64,000 nucleotides of DNA from Chitinophagaceae bacterium. Its GTDB lineage: Bacteria > Bacteroidota > Bacteroidia > Chitinophagales > Chitinophagaceae. A model generated the notes under the pieces. It saw only the letters and a program-made list of their open reading frames with translations, did not search any database and was not told the origin of the DNA. Of the stretch, positions 47,934 through 56,629 are shown one piece after another. Position 1 is the first letter of the stretch. Each line of letters opens with the position of its first letter. Made by a program: the position numbers and the translations under genes. The stretch is taken from the NCBI GenBank assembly GCA_023957575.1, contig JAMLGU010000001.1:558001-622000 (forward strand), written 5' to 3'.

Positions 47934-50000
47934 ATGCTGAAAAGAGGACTCGTTATACTTTCGCTTTTTGTTTTTACGATAAATATCGGCGTTGCTCAGG
48001 AAATACCGGATTCCTCGAAACCATTAGAAAATGTAACAGTGAGGGCTTTTGAACAGAAAGGAAATGAATCTGCAACTGCTGTTATAAAAATAGTATCTCC
48101 GCTCCGGTTTGATAACTCGGTTTCGCTGCTGCCCGCTTTCAACACTATTGCGGGAGTACGCATGGAGGAACGTTCTCCGGGCAGTAATCGCCTGAACATC
48201 AGAGGCAGTTCATTACGCTCACCCTTTGGAGTTCGAAATGTAAAAGTGTATTGGAACAACATGCCGGTAACTGATCCGGGTGGAAACACTTATTTTAATC
48301 AGTTTGCGGCAAACAGCTTTTCTTATGCAGAAGTTTTTAAAAGTCCTGCCTCAAGTATGTATGGCGCCGGAAGCGGCGGGTTGCTTTTGTTAAATACTCA
48401 ATTTGATAAACCTACTCAATTGAATGTGGAATTCAATGCAGGCAGTTTTAGTACAAAAAATTTTCTGTTGGATGGAAATTTTACAGGTTCAAATTATTAT
48501 ACGGGGGTTTCGATGATTCATCAAAAAGGTGATGGCTATCGGGAACATACTCAATCTGAAAAAACGAGTCTGACCTGGTCAACTAATTTAAGATTAAATG
48601 AAAAAAAAGAATTATCTGCCTCGGTTTTGTTTACTGATATGTATTATCAAACTCCTGGCGCATTGACGTTGAAAGAATTTCAGGAAAATCCGCGCGCTGC
48701 TCGCCCCAAAGCCGGGACGTTTCCTTCTGCCGCCGATGCAAAAGCTGCAATTTTCCAGAAAACATTCCTGACCGGATTTACGTTTCGAAATCATTTGAAT
48801 CAATCTGTCGAACACACTACAACCATTTATGGCTCGTATGCCGAGGTGAAAAATCCTGCCATCAGAAATTATGAAAGAAGAAGTGAGCCTCACTTCGGAG
48901 GCAGAACTTTATTGACTTTAAATAAAGAATGGAATCATCAAAAATCTTTGAAATGGTCTTCCGGCATTGAGTTTCAGCAGGGGTATTTCAATATTATGGT
49001 GTCTAAAAATAAAGGAGGCAGTCCCGATACGCTGATGACCAATGATGATGTCAATACAATGATTTACAGCCTTTTCACCCAGGCGGTTTTATCGGTAACC
49101 CAAAGCTGGTTTCTTACCGCCGGCGTCAGTTATAACAAGAGCAGCCTGGAGTTTAGCCGGTTGACAAGCTACCCCGTCAGAAAACAATTTTTCTCCTACA
49201 AAAACGAACTGGCGCCACGTGTTTCGGTTTTAAAGAAGATAAACGATTTTTCAATTCTGGCTTCTGTTTCTAAAGGTTTTTCACCCCCAACGGTAGCCGA
49301 ACTTCTGCCTTCTACAGGTATTATAAATACCGAATTGGAAGCAGAACACGGATGGAATTATGAACTCACTGCAAAACAAAGTTTTCTGAAAAGAAAGTTG
49401 AACATTGAAGCCACCGGTTTCTATTTCAACCTGAATAATGCATTAGTGCTACAGCGTGATGCAGCCGGAGCTGATTTTTTTTCAAACGCCGGAAAGATTC
49501 ATCAGAAAGGACTGGAACTTACAGCCGATTATATTTATTTACCATTAGGGAGGCAGATTTTCGACTATTTTTTAATCAATACCGGCTACGCCTTTAGCCA
49601 TTTCAGATATGGAAACTATGTGAAAGAAAATAATGATTACTCCGGGAAGACAGTTCCCAGTATTCCGGCACATTCACTTTCGTTATGGAGTGATATTTTA
49701 TTAGTAAATGGTTTGTATTTTAAGCCATCTTATTATTATGCTTCCAAAATCTATTTGAATGATGCCAACACTGCCGCTGCAAATCCGTATCATCTGTTAG
49801 GAGTATCGGTTGGATATAAAAAGCAGTTTCAGAAACTGAAATTGAAATTATATGCAGGAGCAGACAATTTATTAGATGAAAGGTATAGCCTTGGTAATGA
49901 CATCAATGCTTCCGGCGGAAGATTTTATAATGCAGCTCCGGGTAGAAATTTTTTTGCCGGTGTTGCAATAAGTATTCTCAAAACCAGTACGGGGAAATAA
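47934..50000 (+). CDS. TonB-dependent receptor
   Basis: Outer-membrane active importer, 688 residues. After the signal peptide (VILSLFVFTINIGVAQ), the plug domain starts LENVTVRAFEQKGN and contains IAGVRMEERSPGSNRLNIRGSSLRSPFGVRNVKVYWNNMPVTDPGG. The 22-strand barrel follows (VEFNAGSFSTKNFLLDGN; LASVSKGFSPPTVAELLPSTG; KLYAGADNLLDERYSLG) and ends with a terminal aromatic strand (FFAGVAIS). There is no N-terminal carboxypeptidase-like domain and no SusD gene beside it, so it is more like iron or cofactor receptors than glycan importers (inference). No riboswitch-like leader fits in the 59-bp gap before it. Confidence 0.93.
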   Translation: MLKRGLVILSLFVFTINIGVAQEIPDSSKPLENVTVRAFEQKGNESATAVIKIVSPLRFDNSVSLLPAFNTIAGVRMEERSPGSNRLNIRGSSLRSPFGVRNVKVYWNNMPVTDPGGNTYFNQFAANSFSYAEVFKSPASSMYGAGSGGLLLLNTQFDKPTQLNVEFNAGSFSTKNFLLDGNFTGSNYYTGVSMIHQKGDGYREHTQSEKTSLTWSTNLRLNEKKELSASVLFTDMYYQTPGALTLKEFQENPRAARPKAGTFPSAADAKAAIFQKTFLTGFTFRNHLNQSVEHTTTIYGSYAEVKNPAIRNYERRSEPHFGGRTLLTLNKEWNHQKSLKWSSGIEFQQGYFNIMVSKNKGGSPDTLMTNDDVNTMIYSLFTQAVLSVTQSWFLTAGVSYNKSSLEFSRLTSYPVRKQFFSYKNELAPRVSVLKKINDFSILASVSKGFSPPTVAELLPSTGIINTELEAEHGWNYELTAKQSFLKRKLNIEATGFYFNLNNALVLQRDAAGADFFSNAGKIHQKGLELTADYIYLPLGRQIFDYFLINTGYAFSHFRYGNYVKENNDYSGKTVPSIPAHSLSLWSDILLVNGLYFKPSYYYASKIYLNDANTAAANPYHLLGVSVGYKKQFQKLKLKLYAGADNLLDERYSLGNDINASGGRFYNAAPGRNFFAGVAISILKTSTGK

Positions 50001-50048
50001 TATTTGAAGGACATTATTTCGGACGCAATTAGTTAACGGGTATAAATT

Positions 50049-50408
50049 TTACCTCATCATTTTAACAAAATTGGCTGTAGCTATGGCTTGCGATAAATTA
50101 TATTTTAATGTAATGTCATTAATATTAATTACGTCCACAATTGTACCTATAAAGCAAAGGCCTGCCGTGAAAACATATAGAACCCCCAAACCATAATCCT
50201 CCGAAAGAAATCGGTGGATGCCGGCCACACCAAAGAAGCCCAGTAATGCCAGTACCAGCATTAGTGTTTTATCGCGCCTTCTACCTTTATAACTCAGTAG
50301 AAAATTTTGCTGCTGGGTTTCTGTCATGCCCTGCATCATCCCCATTATTTGGTGCATTTCTTCGGGGCTCATGTCGGGGAACATTGTTAATATATTATAT
50401 TGATCCAT
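50049..50408 (-). CDS. TM2 domain membrane protein
   Basis: 119 residues with an N-terminal polar helix rich in Met and Gln (MSPEEMHQIMGMMQGMTETQQQ), then a TM2 domain of two helices (TLMLVLALLGFFGVAGIHRFL and GVLYVFTAGLCFIGTIVDVININD). The family's conserved Gly-x-x-Gly-x-His-Arg-Phe (GFFGVAGIHRF) is present. Function unknown in bacteria. Its start overlaps the DUF2752 gene by 14 bp, so they form a pair as often found in Bacteroidota. Confidence 0.85.
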   Translation of the reverse strand: MDQYNILTMFPDMSPEEMHQIMGMMQGMTETQQQNFLLSYKGRRRDKTLMLVLALLGFFGVAGIHRFLSEDYGLGVLYVFTAGLCFIGTIVDVININDITLKYNLSQAIATANFVKMMR

Positions 50409-50691
50409 ATTGAAAAATTTTATTGGTTAAATAAATTGATTTTACTGATTGATAAAATAATACCAGTGTCGCCGGAATCCCCAGCCAATGCTCCTGCAAG
50501 GATTGTTTGAAATCGAGATGCAGCGCATGGTGTATGGAATGACCTAATCCGCATCCGGGACACCAGTTAAACCCAAATGCTTTTAAAATACATAACGACG
50601 TGCCACTATTTTCAACATTCATAAAAAACAATAACACCAATGCACCTATCCAGATCAAAGGTTCTGTGTATTGTTTTATTATTCTTGTCAT
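50395..50691 (-). CDS. DUF2752 membrane protein
   Basis: 98 residues with the DUF2752 signature: a hydrophobic segment (IWIGALVLLFFMNVENSGTSLC), then CILKAFGFNWCPGCGLGHSIHHAL with conserved cysteines and glycines, and a second hydrophobic segment (HWLGIPATLVLFYQSV). Function unknown. Operon partner of the TM2 gene on the same strand, upstream of it. Confidence 0.85.
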   Translation of the reverse strand: MTRIIKQYTEPLIWIGALVLLFFMNVENSGTSLCILKAFGFNWCPGCGLGHSIHHALHLDFKQSLQEHWLGIPATLVLFYQSVKSIYLTNKIFQYGSI

Positions 50692-50826
50692 GCTTTAAAA
50701 TTGATAGTGTAAAGATAAAATAAAGCCGTTCCAAATGGAAAGGCTTTATCGGTGAGTAATTTAATATTGTCGGTAAATGAGTAATTATACTGGTCTAATG
50801 TTATTAATCAATAAAATTATTGCGGG

Positions 50827-52107
50827 TTATTTCCTCAAAGCCCATTTAATCATTTCTTTCCAGGTAGGCTTTTTGCCATACATCAGGATACCTGTGCGAT
50901 AAATTTTTCCGGCAAACCAGGCAGTGAGTATAAATGTGGCAATGAGTAACACAATGCTTAGGCCCAACTGCCAGTATGGAACCGTGCCCGGCACGCCATA
51001 AGGAATGCGCGCCATCATTACAATGGGTGAGGTGAAGGGAATAATGCTGCCCCAAACTGCCAAGGGTCCGGTAGGATCTTTCATTGCCACCATCAAAATA
51101 AAGATGGCAAAGATTACGATCATTGTTACCGGAAAGCTCAAAGACTGCGCTTCGCGCATATCCTCGTTTACAGCGCTGCCGATGGCAGCATACAAAGAAG
51201 CGTAGAAGAAAAAACCACCCAGAAAGTAAAAAGCAAACATACCTACTACCAATGGAACATTTACGCTCGTAAATACTGTTTGCACACCTCCCACAAGCTG
51301 CGACACATTGGAGTTGCCGGCCACAGAGCCGCTTTTTGTAGCGTTATAAATGATGAAAATAAATGCAATCCACAAAAAGAACTGTGTGAGGGCTACCAAT
51401 GCAATGCCAATAATTTTGCCCATCATCATTTGAAAAGGCTTCACGGAAGAAACCATGATTTCGGCAATGCGCCCTGTCTTTTCCTCCATTACGCCCATCA
51501 TAATTTGCGAGCCGTAAATTATCAGGATGAAATAAATTAAAAATCCTGAAACATATCCTATTACAGCGGCTATGTCTGCATTGGCGCCTTTGTCTTGCAT
51601 ATTTTCGGCCTGCACACTCAGTTTGCTGTCATTGAGCAGTTGTCTTTTTTCCATGTCAATGCCCAATTCTTCATATTTTATTTCGTTCCAGATATTGTTT
51701 AGTTTGGTTTGCACTCCCGATACTAAGCCTAAGGTGCGGTTGGATTTTATTACAATCTGGTCGGGGCGGTTTTCGATAACCGTATTGGAAGGGATTACTA
51801 CATAACCGTCAAATCCTTTGTCTTCAAAATGCTTGTTGAGCGAGTCCACATTTTCGTTCAGCAATACCAGGGTACTGGAGTTGTCCATTGCATTTTCTTT
51901 GTCTATTCTTGTTTGGGTAAACTTGCCCGAAGAATCCACAACCGCTATTTTCAGCCTGGTAGTGCCTTTCTCGCTCATGTAGGCAGTGCCAAAAATCAAT
52001 CCAACATACAATAGCGGAAATAACAGGGTGGTAATGATAAAACTTTTCTTCCTTACTCTTACCAAATACTCTCTTTGTATAATCAATAATATCTTCTTCA
52101 TACTCAA
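50827..52107 (-). CDS. ABC-2 type exporter permease (NatB-like)
   Basis: Membrane subunit of an ABC exporter, 426 residues. An N-terminal helix (FIITTLLFPLLYVGLIFGTA) is followed by a large extracytoplasmic domain (about 45-185), then five helices at the C-terminus with MGVMEEKTGRIAEIMVSSVKPFQMMMGKIIGIALVALTQFFLW and the ABC-2-type SPIVMMARIPYG. The architecture matches NatB of the NatAB sodium exporters, although export substrate cannot be predicted from this alone. Translated just after the ATP-binding gene (17 bp apart) on the same strand. Confidence 0.88.
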   Translation of the reverse strand: MSMKKILLIIQREYLVRVRKKSFIITTLLFPLLYVGLIFGTAYMSEKGTTRLKIAVVDSSGKFTQTRIDKENAMDNSSTLVLLNENVDSLNKHFEDKGFDGYVVIPSNTVIENRPDQIVIKSNRTLGLVSGVQTKLNNIWNEIKYEELGIDMEKRQLLNDSKLSVQAENMQDKGANADIAAVIGYVSGFLIYFILIIYGSQIMMGVMEEKTGRIAEIMVSSVKPFQMMMGKIIGIALVALTQFFLWIAFIFIIYNATKSGSVAGNSNVSQLVGGVQTVFTSVNVPLVVGMFAFYFLGGFFFYASLYAAIGSAVNEDMREAQSLSFPVTMIVIFAIFILMVAMKDPTGPLAVWGSIIPFTSPIVMMARIPYGVPGTVPYWQLGLSIVLLIATFILTAWFAGKIYRTGILMYGKKPTWKEMIKWALRK

Positions 52108-52124
52108 AAATTATTTATGAATGG

Positions 52125-53060
52125 CTAATTGAGATTTTGAAACCTGCGCGCTAATGGGGTGCCTTCTACCTGACGGATAAAAATATCGTTAAGCGAAGGA
52201 AGTATTTCGTTGAAAGACTCAATCCCCAACCCCTGGCTGATAAGGTATTGCAGAATTTCATTATTGCTGCGGTTTTCATTTCGTTGAATGATGAGCAAAT
52301 TGTCCTCCTGTTTTTTAATACTGAATAAATCGGCATTAGGTAACTCATCAGACACCGGCTGAGAAAAGGATATCCTGAACAGGTTTTCCTTAAAATCCTG
52401 CTTCACCTGTTTAATGGTGCCATCCAGAACTTTTTGCCCTTTGTTTACCAAAACGATGTGGTCGCAAATTTCTTCCACCTGCTCCATACGATGTGTGCTG
52501 AAGATGACGGTGGCTCCGTTTTTGGCAAGTTCAAATATCTCATCCTTTATCAGATTGGTATTCACAGGGTCGAGGCCGCTGAAGGGTTCATCAAGAATAA
52601 TCAGTTTGGGATTATGCAAAACGGTGGTTACAAACTGAAGCTTTTGCTGCATACCTTTCGAAAGGTCTTCTACCTTTTTGTTCCACCAGGTACTCATTTC
52701 AAACTTGTCGAACCACTGATTGATTTTGGTAACAGCCTCTCTTTTTGTAAGACCTTTCAGTTGCGCCAGATACAAGGTTTGCTCACCGATTTTCATTTTT
52801 TTGTACAACCCTCTTTCTTCGGGCATATAACCGATTTTAGAAGCATCCTTTGTAGGATCAAATGATTTGCCGTCAAATATAATAGACCCGGAATCGGGAT
52901 AAAAGATGCCTGTAATCATTCTGATGAGTGTGGTCTTACCGGCGCCGTTTGGCCCCAGCAGACCAAAAATCTGCCCTTTTTCAATTTTGAGACTCACGTC
53001 ATCAACCGCTTTTTGAGTAGCAAAATATTTTTTCAGGTTTTGTACCTCTAATAATGCCAT
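52125..53060 (-). CDS. ABC transporter ATP-binding protein (NatA-like)
   Basis: Cytoplasmic ATPase of the NatAB-like exporter, 311 residues from the ATG at 53060 (MALLEVQNLKKYFATQK); the frame runs 22 codons further upstream without family pattern. Walker A is LLGPNGAGKTTLIRMI, the signature EDLSKGMQQKLQF, Walker B KLIILDEPFSGLDP, and the H-loop IFSTHRM. The C-terminal DUF4162-type region (about 240-311) is typical of the drug and sodium export subfamily. Confidence 0.93.
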   Translation of the reverse strand: MALLEVQNLKKYFATQKAVDDVSLKIEKGQIFGLLGPNGAGKTTLIRMITGIFYPDSGSIIFDGKSFDPTKDASKIGYMPEERGLYKKMKIGEQTLYLAQLKGLTKREAVTKINQWFDKFEMSTWWNKKVEDLSKGMQQKLQFVTTVLHNPKLIILDEPFSGLDPVNTNLIKDEIFELAKNGATVIFSTHRMEQVEEICDHIVLVNKGQKVLDGTIKQVKQDFKENLFRISFSQPVSDELPNADLFSIKKQEDNLLIIQRNENRSNNEILQYLISQGLGIESFNEILPSLNDIFIRQVEGTPLARRFQNLN

Positions 53061-53381
53061 AGCTGTTTTAATTTGTGTAAAAGTAAATAAGCAGCGCCAT
53101 AGTTTGCGAGTTTTTTTATTCTGCAATTTATAATGTGGTTATTGTTTCGGTTGGAAAAATGGTCGTATAGAAGAATAAAAATTGATCATCTCAATATCCG
53201 GCCGGATGCTTTTAAGGCGCAACTCATTGGGTACGAAAAACTTATTGAAACCAGGAGGCACCTATAATGCAACGCGCTCATAATATTATTTTCTTAACGC
53301 AATTTTCTCAAGACCATGCCCAACAAGACAACCAAAATGCGGTTGAAGTTATTTTATTTTGAAAGAATTGTAAGTTCCATT

Positions 53382-56279
53382 TTAATGAGCTTCTAACCAG
53401 TTTTCGCCCTGTCCGCAATCTGCAATTACAGGTACGCCCGAAGGAAGAGGCAGCGCCTTTTCCATATTTTCCAGAATGAGCGGTTTTAGTTCGTGTACCT
53501 CGTCTCTTGCGGCATCAAAAACCAATTCATCATGTACCTGCAGAATCATTTTGCTTTTCATTTTTTCTTTTTTTATTGCTGCATGAACTTTTTGCATGGC
53601 CAGTTTTATCATATCTGCTGCAGTACCCTGAATGGGAGAGTTGATGGCATTGCGCTCTGCAAAACCTCGAACGGTGAAGTTGGCTGAATTGATATCCTTC
53701 AACCAGCGCTTGCGTCCCATCAGCGTTTCCACGTAACCGTGCTCACGTGCAAAATTGATGGTATTGTTCATGTAGTTTTGAATTCCCGGAAACTCTTTTT
53801 TATAGCTGTCAATGATTTCTTTAGCTTCTGTTCTTGATATTCCGAGATTATCTGCCAGACCGAATGCCCCCTGACCGTATATGATGCCAAAATTAACGCT
53901 CTTGCTTTTGTAACGCATTTCCTTTGTTACCTCTTTGATGTTCACGCCAAACACTTTTGCAGCGGTAGCAGCGTGTATATCCATCCCTGCTTTAAAGGCT
54001 TCGCACATGTTTTTATCTCCGCTGATGGCGGCCACAATCCGCAATTCGATTTGCGAATAATCTGCTGAAAGTAAAACATGGTTTTTATCTCTGGGTATAA
54101 ATGCTTTTCTGATTTCTTTACCCCTGTCAGTTCTTACCGGAATGTTTTGCAGATTGGGGTTATTGCTCGCCAGTCTTCCGGTTACTGCCACAGCCTGGCC
54201 GTAGTTGGTATGAACCCTTCCTGTTTTGGGATTGATCAGCAAGGGCAGGGCATCCACGTATGTAGATTTCAGTTTTGTCAGTTCTCTGAAATTAATGATT
54301 TCTTCGGCAATGGAATGGCCTTTTGCAGCCAGTTTGAGCAACACCTCTTCGCCGGTTTGGTATTGGCCGGTTTTGGTTTTTTTTGCGTTGGAATCCAATT
54401 TCAATTTATCAAACAATACTTCGCCCAACTGCTTAGGAGATGCCAGATTGAAATGAACGCCGGCCAGCTCAAATACCTTTTTTTCGCTGATGGCAGCTTC
54501 TTTTTCCAACTCAACCGAATAGTTTTTTAAAAAACCTTCATCAATTCTTACGCCTTCAAACTCCATGTCGGTAAGCACTTTCACCAATGGATTGTCTATA
54601 ACGTTAAATACCTTTTCTACTTTTTCTTTTTTTAGCAACGGGGTAAAAGTTTCTTTCAGTTGAAAAGTGATATCGGCATCTTCGGCTGCATAATCAGTAA
54701 TTTTTTCCAGTTCCACGTCGCGCATATTACCCTGGCTCTCGCCCGTGCTTTTTGTCTGGCGTACTTTTTTGCCAATTAGTTCGTCAATATGGATTGGCTC
54801 GTAACGCAGGTATTTTTCACTCAGCAAATCCATGTTTCTTTTTCCTTCCGGCTCTATGGCGTAGTGCGCCAGCATGGTATCGAATAGCTTGCCTTTTAGT
54901 TCAATACCGTACCATTTCAGTACCAGCAAGTCATATTTTATGTTTTGTCCAATCCAGGTTTTAGTTTCGTCATTAAAAACAGATTCAAACTGCTCCAATA
55001 TTTTTCTCGCTTCCTGCTGATTTGCAGGGCAGGGTACATAAAATGCCTCGCCGGCTTGTATGCAAAAGCTCATTCCTACTAATTCGGCCAGATTCGCATC
55101 AATATTTGTGGTTTCGGTATCAAAACTGATTTCTTCGGCTTTGGAGAGTTTATGAATTAATTTCTCCAGATCACTTTGTGTAATAACTGCCGAATAATGA
55201 TGCTCTACTTCATCAATTTTTTTCAAAGGCAACAAAACCTCCTCCTCCTCAGTCTTACCCTCAACCTCAACCTTAGCCTCAATCTCAACCTCATCCTCCC
55301 CCTCATTCACCACATTCCCAAATAAATCTATCTGTACCGCTTTTGCTGTGGGCTTTGGACTGTTGGTTTTGGTATCTTTTTGACCGGACGGTAGAGGAGT
55401 AGCGATTTCCTCGCCCAGCAGCCTTCGTGCGAGGGTTCTAAATTCGAGTTCCGAAAAAATTTGTTGCAGTTCTTCTTTGTTCCAATCTTTCAGTCTGAAA
55501 TCTTCTTCATGAAATTCTACCGGTACATCAGTTATGATGGTGGCTAATTTTTTGGAGAGCAGGGCCGATTCTTTTCCTTCCTGCACTTTTTTGCCCATCG
55601 CGCCTTTTATATTTTCGGCATTGTCCAAAACATTTTCCAGTGTTTTATATTCAGCCAGCAGTTTTGCGGCGGTTTTTTCGCCAACACCCGGTATGCCGGG
55701 AATATTGTCCACCGAATCGCCCATAAGCCCCAGAATATCAATTACCTGCGATACTTTTTCTATATTCCACTTGGTGCACACTTCGGCCGGTCCCCAAATC
55801 TCCGCATCGCCACCCTGATAGCCGGGTTTATAAATTTTTATGTTTTCGCTCACCAACTGGCCATAATCTTTATCCGAGGTAACCATAAAAACTTCATAGC
55901 CTTCGGCCTCTGCTTTTTTACTCAGTGTGCCAATAATATCATCGGCTTCATAACCCGGCGCTTCTATTACAGGGATATTGAAGCCATTGATAATTCTTTT
56001 GATATCAGGCACTGCAATCAGAATGTCTTCGGGGGTTTCCTGCCGGTTGGCTTTATAATCTGCAAAATCGGTATGCCGTTCTGTAAGTTCATGAGTATCA
56101 AAGCAAACCGCTATATGAGTGGGCTTTTGTTTATTAATCAGTTCTACCAAAGTATTGGTAAACCCAAACTGGGCATTGGTGTTTTTCTTTTTGCCGGTAA
56201 ACCTCGGATTACGGATTAATGCATAATATGCCCTGAATACCAACGCATAAGCATCGAGCAGAAATAATTTTTTTTCCAT
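53382..56279 (-). CDS. polA: DNA polymerase I
   Basis: Repair and replication polymerase, 965 residues. Domains: 5'-3' exonuclease (about 1-290; LFLLDAYALVFRAYYALIRN; GVGEKTAAKLL), a linker with an acidic repeated tract (about 325-350), a 3'-5' exonuclease domain (about 370-555) that retains the DTETTN motif with Asp and Glu, and the polymerase domain (motif A LLSADYSQIELRIVA, motif B with RYKSKSVNFGIIYGQGAFGL, motif C LQVHDELVFD). All three active sites look intact. The linker is DNA hexamer repeat derived: the codons come from GAGGTT and GAGATT units. No upstream promoter is obvious. It is transcribed alone on the minus strand. Confidence 0.97.
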   Translation of the reverse strand: MEKKLFLLDAYALVFRAYYALIRNPRFTGKKKNTNAQFGFTNTLVELINKQKPTHIAVCFDTHELTERHTDFADYKANRQETPEDILIAVPDIKRIINGFNIPVIEAPGYEADDIIGTLSKKAEAEGYEVFMVTSDKDYGQLVSENIKIYKPGYQGGDAEIWGPAEVCTKWNIEKVSQVIDILGLMGDSVDNIPGIPGVGEKTAAKLLAEYKTLENVLDNAENIKGAMGKKVQEGKESALLSKKLATIITDVPVEFHEEDFRLKDWNKEELQQIFSELEFRTLARRLLGEEIATPLPSGQKDTKTNSPKPTAKAVQIDLFGNVVNEGEDEVEIEAKVEVEGKTEEEEVLLPLKKIDEVEHHYSAVITQSDLEKLIHKLSKAEEISFDTETTNIDANLAELVGMSFCIQAGEAFYVPCPANQQEARKILEQFESVFNDETKTWIGQNIKYDLLVLKWYGIELKGKLFDTMLAHYAIEPEGKRNMDLLSEKYLRYEPIHIDELIGKKVRQTKSTGESQGNMRDVELEKITDYAAEDADITFQLKETFTPLLKKEKVEKVFNVIDNPLVKVLTDMEFEGVRIDEGFLKNYSVELEKEAAISEKKVFELAGVHFNLASPKQLGEVLFDKLKLDSNAKKTKTGQYQTGEEVLLKLAAKGHSIAEEIINFRELTKLKSTYVDALPLLINPKTGRVHTNYGQAVAVTGRLASNNPNLQNIPVRTDRGKEIRKAFIPRDKNHVLLSADYSQIELRIVAAISGDKNMCEAFKAGMDIHAATAAKVFGVNIKEVTKEMRYKSKSVNFGIIYGQGAFGLADNLGISRTEAKEIIDSYKKEFPGIQNYMNNTINFAREHGYVETLMGRKRWLKDINSANFTVRGFAERNAINSPIQGTAADMIKLAMQKVHAAIKKEKMKSKMILQVHDELVFDAARDEVHELKPLILENMEKALPLPSGVPVIADCGQGENWLEAH
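55239..55304 (-). repeat. Hexamer-repeat tract inside the polA linker
   Basis: On the coding strand the tract is built of GAGGTT, GAGATT, AAGGTT and GAGGAG-like hexamers and encodes a run of Glu-Val, Glu-Ile and Lys-Val dipeptides (EVEIEAKVEVEGKTEEEE) between the two exonuclease domains. The reading frame is kept. The same hexamer family occurs outside genes at 58762-58825. Confidence 0.7.
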
Positions 56280-56629
56280 AATTGCTAAGGTAATGTTTGA
56301 TGGTCAAATCGGGAACAACCGGAATTAAAAACTTCGAAATTATAGCTCATGCGCTTTTTGCGAAGCAAAAAATATTGCAGAAAATAATACATGAGATTTG
56401 TCATAAAATTAAAAATTTGTGTTAAATAAATATTTATCCTTTAACTTTGCGAGTGTATTTTTGAATTCATGGATTGAGTTTTTTGTCTTATTCACGTGAT
56501 GGGCAAGGATTCTTGGATTAAAATGAATTGAAGATTTTAATCTATGATGTGCAAAATATGAACCGGCTGTTCAAAAAATTCAATAGGAATCAAAAAGAAT
56601 TTGCTTAATAGACCTAAATTATATACGTT
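56280..56629. promoter_or_regulatory. 350-bp gap before the OmpA-family gene, with a -7 box
   Basis: No open frame of interest. A Bacteroidota -7 box TAACTTTG lies at 56442-56449, with TTTG at 56416-56419 (spacer 22 bp, rather long), so transcription of the OmpA-family gene may start near 56455 and leave a 5' leader of about 175 nt. I see no riboswitch-like structure in that leader. The polA promoter on the other strand was not identified. Confidence 0.35.

Noticed and set aside
53127..53381. A small gene or RNA between the ABC exporter and polA
   Set aside because: Only short interrupted frames with no family pattern; no stable hairpin series was seen.
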